DNA of 64,000 nucleotides from Hypomesus transpacificus. Lineage: Eukaryota; Chordata; Actinopteri; Osmeriformes; Osmeridae. Location: assembly GCF_021917145.1 (NCBI RefSeq), contig NC_061064.1, forward strand, positions 2,048,216-2,112,215. The letters are read 5' to 3'. The notes under the pieces are model-generated. The model was given only the letters and a program-made list of their open reading frames with translations, searched no databases and was not told the DNA's origin. Shown one piece after another: positions 36,516-48,821 of the stretch (within the stretch, counting starts at the first letter, position 1; each line of letters starts with the position of its first letter). A program made the translations under genes and the position numbers.

Positions 36516-38895
36516 ATGGCAAAGGATGCAGAGAAGAGCACTTGGAAGGAGTTTATCTGGAACCCGAGGACGCGGGAGTTCCTGGGCAGAACCGCGAGCA
36601 GCTGGGGTGAGTGCGGTCGTCCATTACTGCATCCGCCGCTCCTCCGCCTCCATCACTCCTCCAACACCTCAAAGGGTTTCCTATTGATTTCATTCGTATG
36701 CGTCAGTCACCCAACACAGTAGTCCAGCTTGTTCAGCCGGCACAGAGAGCACCTAGCGGAATAAAAAAAAATGTATTAGCGTTTTTGCGCCTTTCAACGT
36801 TAGCCGACTGCATACAGGCCATTAGGTAATGAGCTTAGTCGCTGTCCAGTGCGATAGGTGCTGAAACTTAAATGCGGCACTTGGTGCGGATGCGCCAACG
36901 GGAGCCGGCAACATTTGCCTGCATGATTCTTTTTTTATTTAATAATTAATTTCCACCGAGTTCCCTGCGCAATGCACCGGGGCTCGAGTTGGCTCGGGGG
37001 TTCATTTGAATCGGACAAACGACAGGTCATATAGTTCGTCGTGCACGAAAATACTAAATGTCCTCGGCAGTGATTTCAGATAAAGCTAATCCACCATCTG
37101 GTGCGCTGTAATCTAACAGAACAGGACATGTTGCATCCATTTTCTGTATATTTACACATTTTAATCTCAATATGTACATTTGAATGAAAATGTTTGTGTT
37201 GTTACAAATTTTTGAGCATCAATTGGTAAAATTATACAGATATGTCATTTGCTCGAGCAGTGAGGCTATGTGTAGCCTAACGAATAGACTAGTGCGCTAG
37301 GCGTCCATGTCTTACATAATGCGCCAAGCAAGAACATTCCTATTGGCTGTCTCTCTGTGCATATCGCTCTAACATGCGGCAGATTCCAAGGTTCGTGGAA
37401 ATTAAATACGCGCATATGGCTCTTTTCTAATGACATTGGGGTTTTTTAATCTGTGCAAAGCCGAAGGCCCAGTTCTATTTGTATCACCTCCAAACCACCC
37501 CCCCCCCTCCCCCAACCCACGGGGGAGTAAATCAGCGACGGATTTAATCCTAATCTAATGACTTCATTGGCTGACCGGCGAATATCGATGGCAGATTTTA
37601 AATTATTGGACGATTTAATTCCCCCTGTGTTCTGAAATTAAATTGAGGGGATTAAATATAAGACCACATTCCTCCACCTACACACACACAGCGAGCGTGA
37701 GAGAGAGAATGACAAGACAATAAAATGTAGGCTTCATGACATCAAACGAATCAGTATTTATAGCCCTTCTATCCAACACGCATTCTGATATACGGTGATG
37801 TCATTGGGTGTGGTTACCATGACTCCAGTTTTCTTCCGGTACCACCTGCTCGGCCCGGTCAAAGTCTCCGGGTGTTCTGAGGACTACCTTCCTCGCTAAG
37901 CCGTGCTCTTTAAGGCTGCTTAATTCCTCTATTCCTGTAGCGAACCCAAACGTGTACAGATACGCTATTCTTGGATCTTTGACGGGTCTACCCTGACCAG
38001 CGTGGTGCTAGTGATCTGGGCCCGTATCTACGCATCGCTTAACTCTCACAGGAATCTCGGGTGGAGAATACAACTAAGATAGTGCGGTCCAGAATGATTA
38101 CGTCGTTTGTGTCAGAAACAAAAGTATTGGTAAATTGAGTGTACTCATTTGAGTGGACTTTCTCTGACTGTCTACAGTGTGCCAGTGTGTGTGTGTGCGC
38201 GTGTGCGCGTGTGCGCGTGTGCGCGTGTTTGTGTGTTTGTGTGTAAGGGCAATTATGTAAATAGTTGTTAGATCCTTTGCAAAAAGCATGAATATTAAAA
38301 CATCCCCAGCTCATATGCATGTTGTTTAATCTTGCTAATTGAGTGACAACATTTGCATTCACTGGTTAATATCACCCCAACCAGTGAAAGACACACCCAT
38401 CATCACGGGAGGAGATCTAACACAATGAGCCGACCCAGGAAGACATTTTGTTCCATGCTTTCAACCATGTCTGATGGAGGGGTGAAAAGAAAGGCTAAGT
38501 GAAAGGCAGAGAGGGCAGAACATCTGTCAGCGTCTGGTTCCGAGCGCTCAGAGAGAACCAGACACCCTAGCAGGATCTGGGATGGTGACACTGCCTGACC
38601 CCTGACCTCCACGTGGCACGCTTCCCAGGGAAGGTGTGCGAGCTAAAGATCAATGGTGCATCCCATCACCCTTACTGCCATACAATGTTCGATACTACAG
38701 AGATACTATATAGTATGGTAGTGAGTGTGTTGGAACACAGCCAGAGTGTGTATCCAGGGTTAGATGATAGCAGGAGTATCTGATGCTGCAGGAAGGAGAG
38801 GGGCCTCCCTGTGATGATCTGCTGTCTCAGCAGGGGTCCTCCCCATCCGATCCTCTCTGTGTGAGGTTACACCCATCGGATTACAACAACCTCCT

Positions 38896-38958
<63 letters not shown>

Positions 38959-41680
38959 ACATACAAACACACACAGCCAGTCACTCTCACTCACCAAGAG
39001 CCTCCGGTTTGTAACCGATCCCACAGAGGAGCATCTCCACCCCATGCAGAGCATTCTGGGATGGCAGTGAGACCCTGGGACAGGGGGCCCAGTAGTGGAG
39101 CTCCAAGGTGGGCTTCAGCTTTGTCTCTGACAGGGTGGGGGGGGGGGTCCCAAGGTGGAGCTCCGCGGTGGGCCCTATCCAGCAAAGATGCAGGCCGCTT
39201 TCAGGATGGGCCTCGGGTGTTGGAGAAAGCAGAGAGGAGGGGAGGAGGATATGATGATCATTCTAATCAGCTCATGTGATTAATTTGTTGGATTTCACCC
39301 AAAATGCATCTGGACTGGCATACATTTCTACCGTCAACAGCTGTTCCTAGTCCTCTGAATCAAATTATCCCAAAATCCCGGACGTGGACGTTATATCATT
39401 TTACTACAGCTAGAGGTCGTTACGTGGCGGTGATTCGTCAGGGGCAGGAGCTACGGTGGCCTGGATGTGTCAATATGAGCAGAACACAGGCTCTAATCCC
39501 CTGAACCTTGTCACTTATCTCTGGGAGGGCTCCTCTCTCCGTCTGTCACCACCCTCCCTCCCTCCTCCCTCCTCCTCCCTCCTCCTCCTCCTTCCTCCGT
39601 CTGTCACCACTCCCCCCCCCCCCAACTCTGCTCAGCTCTATGTTAGAGTTACTTCATAATTAAATTACACCAAGACCAGCCATTCAACCCTGGACTCATC
39701 AATGCTGTGTGAGAAGGAAGCCAGCGATGTTTGTAAGCTGGTATTTTGACCCGTCTCAAAATGGAGGACAGGGTGTGATAGCTCCAGGAGCATCAGTAGG
39801 AGCAGTAATACCACAAGCACTCACTAACTTGATTCAGATCTTATATACTGTATATGTGTACTGTACCATGCAGCACTGTGGTTGAGATATCACTGCTGGG
39901 CTGGACCATGTAACACGATGGTTGAAATATTTCTGACTGTTAATATATTATCATTGTTGCGCCATGCCTGGTAGCTGAGATGTAGTTTCTTTGCACTACG
40001 TCTGGCAAATCCATGTTCTGACTCTCACCATGTAACACCGTTAGACCCATGCACTTCTGACCAGTTATTTCCTGTCATGACCGGTCATTACGTCGCTTCC
40101 AATAAAAGCGCCCGCTGAATAAAGGAAACCCGTGGATGTGGTTGGTGTAGCAGGAAGTTGAGGGTGTGTGGATGTGGTTGGTGCAGCAGGAAGTTGAGGG
40201 TGTGTGGATGTGGTTGGCGTAGCAGGAAGTTGAGGGTGTGTGCTTCCTGTCTCCGCTCAGGGCTCATCCTGCTCTTCTACCTGGTGTTCTACATCTTCTT
40301 GGCGGGGGTGTTTGTTCTCACCATGTACGTGATGCTGCAGACCCTGGACGACCACAAGCCAACCTGGCAGGACAGGCTGTCCACTCCAGGTACTATAACC
40401 TTTAACCAACCTTTAACCTTTAACTGATTTAACCTTGAACCTTCGTTTGACCAGGAAGGGCTCATTGAGGTTTGAAAACTCTTTTGCCAGAGTGTCCTGG
40501 CCAACATGCAACGATGAATACACCTTTACAGTCTTGTTCTGGACTTGTCACGGCAGTATATTTGTATCCTGTAGTACTCGCCTGTCTAACTATGTGTGTG
40601 TGTGTGTGTGTGTGTGTGTAGGAATGATGATCAGACCCAGAGGGGAAGCTCTGGAGATAGTGTATAACACGGAGGACACAGAGAGCTGGGACAGTTATGC
40701 TCAGGCACTGGACAAGTTCCTGAACCGTGAGTCTCCTTCACCCTCCACACACCTTTACACCCTCCACACACCCTCCACACACCCTCCACACACCTTTACA
40801 CCCTCCACACACCTTTACACCCTCCACACACCCTCCACACACCTTTACACCCTCCACACACCTTTACACCCTCCACACACCCTCCACACACCCTCCACAC
40901 ACCTTTACACCCTCCACACACCTTTACACCCCTCTACACACCTTTACACCCCTCCACACACCTTTACACCCCTCCACACACCTTTACACCCTCCACACAC
41001 CTTTACACCCTCCACACACCTTTACACCCTCCACACACCCTCCACACACCTTTACACCCCTCCACACACCTTTACACCCTCCACACACCTTTACACCCTC
41101 CACACACCTTTAAACGCCCTCCACACACCCTCCATACACCTCACAAACACACCTTCCATCATGTCGAAACAGATATTTTCATATATTTTTGTTGTTTGTA
41201 TGGCAAAAACATGTCCTGCCAGGTGTGTTCCTCTTTGTTGAGCTGCTCCAGGTGTCACTTTCCCCTCTGACCTCTGACCTCCAACCTCTGTCCTTGGCAG
41301 CGTATAACGACTCCTTCCAGGCCCAGACAAATGACATGTGCACACCGGATCAGTACTTCGTGCAGGACGATAGTGGAGACGTGAAGAACAACCCCAAACG
41401 CTCCTGCCAGTTCAACCGCACCGTGCTGGAAGAATGCTCCGGAATAAATGACCGTTACTATGGATACCAGGATGGCAAGCCGTGCATCATTATCAAGCTG
41501 AACCGGGTAAGGCAGGGTGGGGGATGGGAGAGGGTTGGGATAGTGTTGCTAGGAGACCTGGAGGGGATTCAGAAAGAGACAATTCCAGTGAAGAACGCAG
41601 CTTTCGGATACGGAATCATATGACTGGTGTTCTACGCTGGTGTACATCTGTACATCTGTCAGTCTCTATATCTGTCTGCC

Positions 41681-41738
<58 letters not shown>

Positions 41739-43484
41739 ACTGCCTGTCTGTCTGCCTGTCTAACTGCCTGTCTGTCTGCAGGTAATCGGGATGTTGCCAG
41801 GAAAGGACGGCCAGGCTCCATATGTCACCTGTGGACCAAAGGTGACAAACCCATCTCCTCTTCCTCCTCAACACACACATCTGAACCTCCATCTCCTCTT
41901 CCTCCTCAACACACACATCTGAACCTCCATCTCCTCTTCCTCCTCAACACACACATCTGAACCTCCATCTCCTCTTCCTCCTCAACACACACATCTGAAC
42001 CTCCATCTCCTCTTCCTCCTCAACACACACATCTGAACCTCCATCTCCTCTTCCTCCTCAACACACACAACTGAACCTCCATCTCCTCTTCCTCCTCAAC
42101 ACGCACAACTGAACCTCCATCTCCTCTTCCTCCTCAACACACACAACTGCCATTTCGTTTTTCAAGGCCCATCCATCTTGTCTCTGTTTGAGGCCTTCCC
42201 CCCCCCCTGGGCGTGTCACGTGTCACTGTGCTGCCTGTCATGTCTCTCTCTTCATCCTCTCTGCTGTCTGTCATGTCTCTCTCTTCATCCTCTCTGCTGT
42301 CTGTCATGTCTCTTTCTTCATCCTCTCTGCTGCCTGTCATGTCTCTCTCTTCATCCTCTCTGCTGTCTGTCATGTCTCTCTCTTCATCCTCTCTGCTGTC
42401 TGTCATGTCTCTCTCTTCATCCTCTCTGCTGTCTGTCATGTCTCTCTCTTCATCCTCTCTGCTGCTCTCCATCCCTTCCCTTGTTCTGTTCTGTCCATCA
42501 GAGGATTAGAATTGGCAAAGATGAATGGGTAAGATACGACAAGAAGACAAAACTCATAGAGTTTGATTAGTTTGTAGTTTGGGTAAATATTAGGATAGTA
42601 GTAGTAAGGGATTCAGGATATGATGGTGACCATGATATACATATATATACAAACGTGTGTAGTCTGCAGATCAATGTAGAGGAAAATGTGTCCTTCTGTT
42701 GTAGGAGAGAGTGTGTGTAGATGTTATTGTTGTTTTTTAGCTGGTAACTGAGGTGTGGTTACTTGGCACTTAATACCGTTCCTTGACTCCAATCACAGAA
42801 ACACTGTTAGAATAATGCACTTCTGATCCGCAGTTCTTTCTACATGCACTATTTGTGTGTTTTGGATCACAGCTTCTCCTAAATGATTCATGTCATTCTC
42901 CCCGCTACAGAAAGAAGACAGTGAGTCGATTGGATCCCTGATATATTACCCTCCCAACGGCACCTTCAACCTCATGTACTATCCGTACTACGGCAAGAAA
43001 GCTCAGGTAAAAACTGAAATAACCCACTAACCCTCAACATCCCTTGATTCCTGATATTGTTTACGACTTCAAATGTATATTCGTGTTGCAGGCAGCATTC
43101 AGCAGAATATGTGACACAACATTTTACAATGTGACAGAAAATGCAAATCAAATCAAATGTATTTGTATAGCCCTTTTTACACGCAAGCATGTCACAGAGG
43201 GCTTCACATACGCCCATAGAACTGCCCGTCAACCAGCCGAAATGTACTCAAGAACAGGCATTTGAAAGCCAGCATGTGAGCGTGACGTCTGTGTGCTTGC
43301 TGCTGTCTGCCCACAGGTCAACTACTCCCAGCCTCTGGTGGCCATTAAGTTCGCCAACATAACCGCCAACGTGGATGTGAACGTTGAGTGCAGGATCAAC
43401 GCAAACAACATTCCCTCCGGCAGCGAAAGAGACAAGTTTGCCGGGAAAGTGTCTTTCAAACTAAGAATCAACACAAAAAAATAG
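36516..43484 (+). CDS. atp1b2: Na+/K+-transporting ATPase subunit beta-2-like, 7 exons
   Basis: The beta subunit is a type II glycoprotein needed to fold and deliver the sodium pump alpha subunit to the plasma membrane; beta-2 (AMOG) is the glial isoform. Exons: 36516-36606, 40261-40389, 40622-40726, 41301-41506, 41782-41841, 42911-43006 and 43317-43484, 285 codons in consistent phase (human beta-2 is 290 aa). A cytosolic N-terminus of about 31 residues ([16 protein letters not shown]) precedes one membrane span ([15 protein letters not shown]). The ectodomain has six cysteines in the family order (NDMC, SCQF, ECSG, PCII, VTCG, VECR), the YYPYYGKK motif and sequons NDS, NRT, NGT, NYS and NIT. 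The end KLRINTKK resembles beta-2 (KLRINKT). The ortholog could be one of two fish copies (atp1b2a or atp1b2b). A possible extra 27-nt exon lies at 42502-42528. Confidence 0.93.
36607..40260 (+). other. atp1b2 intron 1
   Basis: A 3.65-kb intron. It holds a GC/AT mixed first part, (GT/GC)n at 38187-38240, (CA)n at 38899-38958, a C/T-rich tract at 39540-39625, and at 40140-40245 a 36-bp tandem triplication (GTGGATGTGGTTGGTGTAGC type) directly before exon 2. CGCTTCCAATAAAAGCGCCC near 40092 is a possible decayed SINE tail. No coding exon seen. Confidence 0.6.
38899..38958. repeat. (CA)n microsatellite
   Basis: About 30 uninterrupted CA dinucleotides in atp1b2 intron 1. Confidence 0.97.
40738..41150. 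repeat. CCCTCCACACACCTTTACA minisatellite in atp1b2 intron 3
   Basis: About 22 units mixing CCCTCCACACA and CCTTTACA modules. Reads through it give Thr-Pro-His-rich ORFs that are not genes. Confidence 0.93.
41655..41780. repeat. (CTGT)n tract before atp1b2 exon 5
   Basis: About 25 CTGT units plus CTAACTGC variants run directly into the acceptor CTGTCTGCAG of the 60-nt exon 5. Confidence 0.93.
41862..42150. repeat. 38-bp minisatellite in atp1b2 intron 5
   Basis: Seven to eight copies of AACCTCCATCTCCTCTTCCT plus CCTCAACACACACATCTG. Confidence 0.93.
42230..42472. repeat. 33-bp minisatellite in atp1b2 intron 5
   Basis: About seven copies of CTGTCTGTCATGTCTCTCTC plus TTCATCCTCTCTG. It lies just before the possible microexon at 42502 and could serve as its polypyrimidine tract. 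Being in frame (33 = 3 x 11), it opens ORFs in all three plus frames. Confidence 0.93.
42502..42528 (+). other. atp1b2: Candidate 27-nt microexon of atp1b2
   Basis: CTGTTCTGTCCATCAG precedes and GTAAGATACG follows a 27-base stretch coding RIRIGKDEW in the frame of the flanking exons (phase 0 on both sides). Inclusion would insert nine residues between CGPK and KEDSESIG. The canonical seven exons make a full-length protein without it, so it could be alternative or fortuitous. Confidence 0.35.
43142..43262 (+). repeat. Teleost interspersed repeat in atp1b2 intron 6
   Basis: AATCAAATCAAATGTATTTG, TATAGCCC, then GCATGTCACAGAGGGCTTCA and CATACGCCCATAGAACTGCC. Same family as 12643-12866. It ends about 55 bp before exon 7. 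Confidence 0.75.
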
Positions 43485-45857
43485 ATACATACTCCCTCCC
43501 AACACCCCCTCCTCCTACACTCCCCACACCCTAGTCATCTCTTCATTCTGTGCACAAGTACACACTGACAGAAACGACCAGCCGGAAGAACACCCCTCAC
43601 AGAAAATCTAAAACATGTTTACAGCTCTCCGCTCCTCTGGCCGATTGGACATTGTGTGTCCTGTTGCATGAGGGAGGAGTAGGAGAGGGGGAGGAGGAGG
43701 TTGAAAGGGGGAGGAGGTTGAAAGGGGGAGGAGGAGGTCGAGAGGAGTGGAGGAGTAGAGGAGAAAGAGAGGGGGTTCTTCCTGGCTCAGTTTCTGTCTG
43801 TGCGCTTTGGGATGAATCATTTTCGGTAAATTAGTTTGAGGTGAAGTATATTTATACTGCATGAGTAACTAGGACCTATAGAGGACATTAACATGTATGA
43901 TTTGAACGTTTGCCAGGAGAGACAGCGCAGCATATCTGCTTCCTGTTGTCTCCCTCCTGATGGCTCTCTATAGAGTACCCCTCTATGTGTGAATATACAC
44001 AAAGTACCACAGTGTGTATATCTATTTATACAGTATCATAACCTTATATCAGTATGTCTATTTTGTTGCACTTAAAATAATAATCAAACAAGCGAAATGA
44101 ATAACTCATGTTTTGGTGGATGGAGGCAGGAGCTAAGTGCATGTGTGTGTTGTCTTTAGTGTCCTGAGAGGCCTCTTGTCTCAGTTTAATGCTGTTTGTC
44201 AATTATTAATGAGGATCTGTCATACTGACCACCATGAGAGCGACGCTGTATGGCAGCGTCAATCTGAAAACCTACACACACCCACTGTTTACTGGGAACA
44301 TGAGATAGCTGTTTACTTTCCCAATAAGGGGTGGTTTGAAGTCAAGATCTCTAAGTGTGTGTTTGTGTGTGTGTGTGTCTGTGTGTGGGGGGGGGGGGGG
44401 GCGTGCGTGCGTTTGTTATGTGCGCTTGGATATGTTTGTTTATCCCATTTACAATACAAAATAATTCTAACTGTTGGTCGGGAAATTGCATGTACAATGT
44501 GCAATATTTAGGTCACATGATCAAACATCATTTTCACTCACAGAAAGTTTCTTACCCGTTGGTCGAAGTTCATGACAGGCCAACCAATCCCTCATGTTCA
44601 TATGTTTTGTGGAATAAGAAGGACTTGGTATGTTCACACATGTACGACTCCTCCCATGTCCACCAGCTGCTCTCATGCACCAGGCTGTGAATGAGGAGCT
44701 GGGCACAGGAGTGTTTTTTAAATTGATTTGTTATGGGTTTGTGTTCATGTGAAGGTGATATGGGTTTGTGTTCATGTGAAGGTGATATGTTTTAACTGTG
44801 TTACATTGGAGATGGAGGATAGAAAAGGTTTTTTGTTGTTCTTTTTTCCAAACAGTCATCAATTTATCGGACCAAGTGATCATGTTTGTGCATTTAGAGT
44901 TCTCCTGTAGTTGTCTTTAGGGGGAATCTGTGACTAGTCTAGGAGTGGCCCAGATAGTCTGGAGTCTGTTAAGTCACTCATTGTACAAAAGAAGGTTTGA
45001 TCTCATTGGTTGAAGTGATTTAGCTTGAGGTAGGATTCTCGGCTGTTACATGTTAAGCTGTTTCAAGATGGATGACAGCAGGGGGGAGACCAGGGGGAAG
45101 ACCAGTGGGGAGACCAGCGCAGAACCAGTCCCACTAAACTGTGGTGGGGTGGGGCCATGTCTAGTGAGACCTGAGGCCAAGCAGAAGGGTTTCCTGTGCT
45201 CTGGTGCAGTCTTGGAGGTTTGGATGATTCAAGCAATGACAGCTAAACACAGCACCCTAGCTAGGCACAGCTCAACACAGCTAAGCACAGTTCCCTTGCC
45301 GGGCATAAGGGCCCCTCTAATGACCTCCACACTCGTTTGGCCTTAGCCTCTCTCAGTAAATCCTCATTCTGTTCTGCGTTGAGCATACACCAAGCTCCTC
45401 AGCCTGGCCCTGTTGGCCTGTACCGGGGTTGACCCACACGGCACAGTTTAGACATATACTTTCATCTAAGGGTTGAGTCCAGACATCAGGCACGTGAACA
45501 GACTGGGATTTAGAACCGCCAGTCCTCTGGTGGGGGACTGCTGCCTGTTTGAACATGCAGGGAAGAGGGACAGAACGCCTACACTTCCTCATTAGCCTTC
45601 CTGTCCTGCTCACTTTGTCTGTAATCTCTTAATCTGGTTGGCTAATCCCAAACAGGTATTCTGATTTGTCCTTTCTTTGAAAGACATATGGAACCCGGCC
45701 AGCACACCGTGCCAGATTGGGATGCTAACCCTAACCTCTGCACTGCCCGCTCATGGCTTCAGCACAGACTACACTGTGTGATCAAGTGAGAATATAGGAC
45801 CGTTTACAACATTCCCTTTTTCAACCAAAGATGCTCATGAGAGTTCTGACTGCATGA

Positions 45858-45950
45858 CGTCCTGGTCCTGGTTCTGGTCCTGGTCCTAGTCCTGGTCTGG
45901 GAGAGGTTCTGGTCTTGGTCTTGGTCTTGGTCCTGGTCCTGGTCCTGGTC

Positions 45951-45985
<35 letters not shown>

Positions 45986-46078
45986 CCTGGTCCTAGTCCT
46001 ATTCCTAGTTCTGGTTCTGGTTCTGGTTCTGGTCCTAGTCCTGGTCCTGGTCCTAGTCCTAGTCTTGGTTCTGGTCCA
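45858..46078. repeat. (GGTCCT/GGTTCT)n hexanucleotide array
   Basis: About 36 hexamers of CTGGTCCTGGTTCTGG type. ORFs on both strands (Leu-Val repeats; Pro-Glu/Gly-Pro repeats) are repeat reads. Confidence 0.95.
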
Positions 46079-47157
46079 ACAACACTGGTCTCTGGGGAGG
46101 CACGTTCCAGGGGAATCGTAGACCTCATGTCGTTAGTGTCATTTAGCAGTTGTATTATTTAGTAACACATAGAAGGAGCAGGTTTGATGACATCAGTGCC
46201 TCCTGGTGGACAGAATCAGTTTTGCTCCAGCGTCACAGAATGTTGATCATTATCGTCTCCAGTCATCTGTTTTTCTATGATCGTTTGGAGATGTCTTTCA
46301 AAAAGCAATATATTTACTTCCTGTGTGGCTGTATGACGTATTTAATCCTGGAATGGCTGTAACACATGAATAGAGTCATAAATCACAGAGAGAGTGAGGG
46401 AGAAAGACTGAACATGTAAATAAGATGTTCACATAAAGATATTATACAGATGTTTGCCAACGCCCATTTTCAAGACTGACCAACAGATTACTAAGCATAT
46501 TGGTTTTATTAAAAAAGAGATCAAGTATTTTTTATGTTATTTTGTTGTAAAGAGGAAAGAATGTTTTATTTTGGATTGTATAAATGCATCCAGACAGCAT
46601 ACTGGGTCACCAGTAATCTCAATAATTGTGTAAGAATTTAAGATGGTTCAAAACAAAATACATTTTGAATGTAGATAATTATTTATTATTTTGGTTACAA
46701 CCAAGCCATTTGCAGTATTGAGTGTTTGCAGTGGTGCAACAGTTGCTCTGGTCACAGGTGAACGACACCTCACAGAGGTGGGGGGGTGTTTAAGAGCCGT
46801 AAACTGAAGAGTTAAAAACTGGATTTGACCCTAGAGAGAGCTACACTCGACCACACGACCAACACGTTCAACCAGAACTAGCAAAAGTTTGAGCATTTCT
46901 CAAAGTTTTTTGGTCTAATTCTGATTATATTCTAATAACTGATGTTAATACTACCTAATTAAACACATGGATTCAGAAGATGAAGAACAAACACAAGAAA
47001 GTGATATGAGACAGAAATCAGTTTGGGACAGTCTTTCACCTTAAATATAAATGGTTGATAATTCTATTCTCTTGAAATCTTAAGTTGTTGCTGTTACTGT
47101 ATGTTTACTTTTTGGTTTGTTTTTGCTCATGTCCATGTAAAAAACAATAGAGAAATC

Positions 47158-47163
47158 AATAAA
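47158..47163 (+). terminator. atp1b2: Likely atp1b2 polyadenylation signal
   Basis: AATAAA followed by GGTGATTGG and a GTGTTTG-type downstream element. Confidence 0.6.
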
Positions 47164-47699
47164 GGTGATTGGAAGGATTTCCAGCGTGTTTGATCCGATT
47201 ATTTATCATGTGTATTTCTTTTGACTGCCCTCTGTCACCTCTCAGTCACCTCTTTAACAGGTGAGTAACATGGTGTCCTGCCTCTAGACTGACTCTATAC
47301 CAGGTTGGTTTCACGGTGTCCTGCCTCTAGACTGACTCTATACCAGGTTGGTTTCATGGTGTCCTGCCTCCAGTCTGTCCCTAAACACCTGACAGGATTA
47401 CCTCAAACCTTGACTTCTATGTTCTGACCTTCACTTCTCTCCCTACTATCCCTTTCACCTCCCCCTCCTCCCCCTCTCCCTGTCTTCCCTGTCCCCCCCT
47501 CTCCTTCCTCCCCTCCTCCCCCTCTCCCTGTCTTCCCTGTCCCCCCCTCTCCTTCCTCCCCTCCTCCCCCTCCTCACTGTCCTCCCTCTCACCCAAGGCC
47601 CAGTTGAAGGACAGGCTAGAGAGCAAGGATTACAGAGCATTAGAGTGGTTAGAATAGTCTGCTGAAGGGTAGTACAAGTAACTGATACACAGGACACGC

Positions 47700-48045
<346 letters not shown>

Positions 48046-48793
48046 TACACACATGGCAGGTGGGCGCAGGAACTGCTTATGTCACTAATGTCAGAGTGAA
48101 TGACTCTGTCAGAGTTCAGGGTTTGTGTTTTATCAGTGCTCTCTGCTGGGGGAAAGCACACTGCAAGCTGCAGCACAGCAACACATACAAGAAGAATAGA
48201 TCTGAAATGTTCTGCGATTCATTTATCATCAATTCTGTAACTCGCAAGTCATGATTTTGTTTTAAACTAGTGCAAAATCGAATGCTTTCAACACAATGGT
48301 TAGATCATTAAGAAACATGACATCGTTATTTTGATTACTCTGAATAAAGTCCATCTTACGTTCAGCTCGTGATCCATGTCCTTATTTTATAATCTTACAG
48401 TGCTGTTATTCTGGACCTTGTCCCAAGTATCTGATTGAGAGCAATCAACAACAGGTAATCTGCTGTTGGATTAAATTAGTCATCAAAAACAATCTACAGT
48501 ATAAAATTACACATCTGCATCTTCTTCATTGTTTATGAAACAACTTTAAAAAAAAGTAGTCCCAGAAGTCGTCTCAGAGCAGATTGGAGAGGAATGTCGT
48601 GTCAAACATAAACAGCACATGTTCCACAAGAACCGATTGTATTTCACATATTTGTTTTGGGGCTTTGGCAGATTAGAAGCGTCCTCGGCCTCACCGTCCT
48701 CCAGGCAAACCCAGCCCGGCTGCTCTCTCTCTCGCAGGCGGTGTGAGAAAGGCGTGGGCCATGAGAGGAAGGACAGGATGCGTGACCAGAGGA

Positions 48794-48810
48794 GGCCACC
48801 AGGGGGCACC
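48794..48810 (+). promoter_or_regulatory. CTCF-like motif just past the gltpd2 stop
   Basis: GGCCACCAGGGGGCACC matches the CTCF core consensus closely. It lies 12 bases beyond the gltpd2 stop codon. Confidence 0.5.
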
Positions 48811-48821
48811 CAGTCCTCCTC

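Larger units (their letters stand above)
43485..47180 (+). other. atp1b2: atp1b2 3' UTR (about 3.7 kb)
   Basis: Mostly unique sequence up to AATAAA at 47158-47163, with no other plus-strand gene visible. It contains a purine-rich patch (43675-43775), a GT/G12 patch (44358-44402) and the GGTYCT array at 45858-46078. That the transcript runs the full length is inferred from the lack of an earlier strong AATAAA. Confidence 0.5.

Noticed and set aside
40435-41241. 268-codon ORF containing atp1b2 exon 3
   Set aside because: Only 40622-40726 is exon; the remainder is intron, mostly a CCCTCCACACA repeat.
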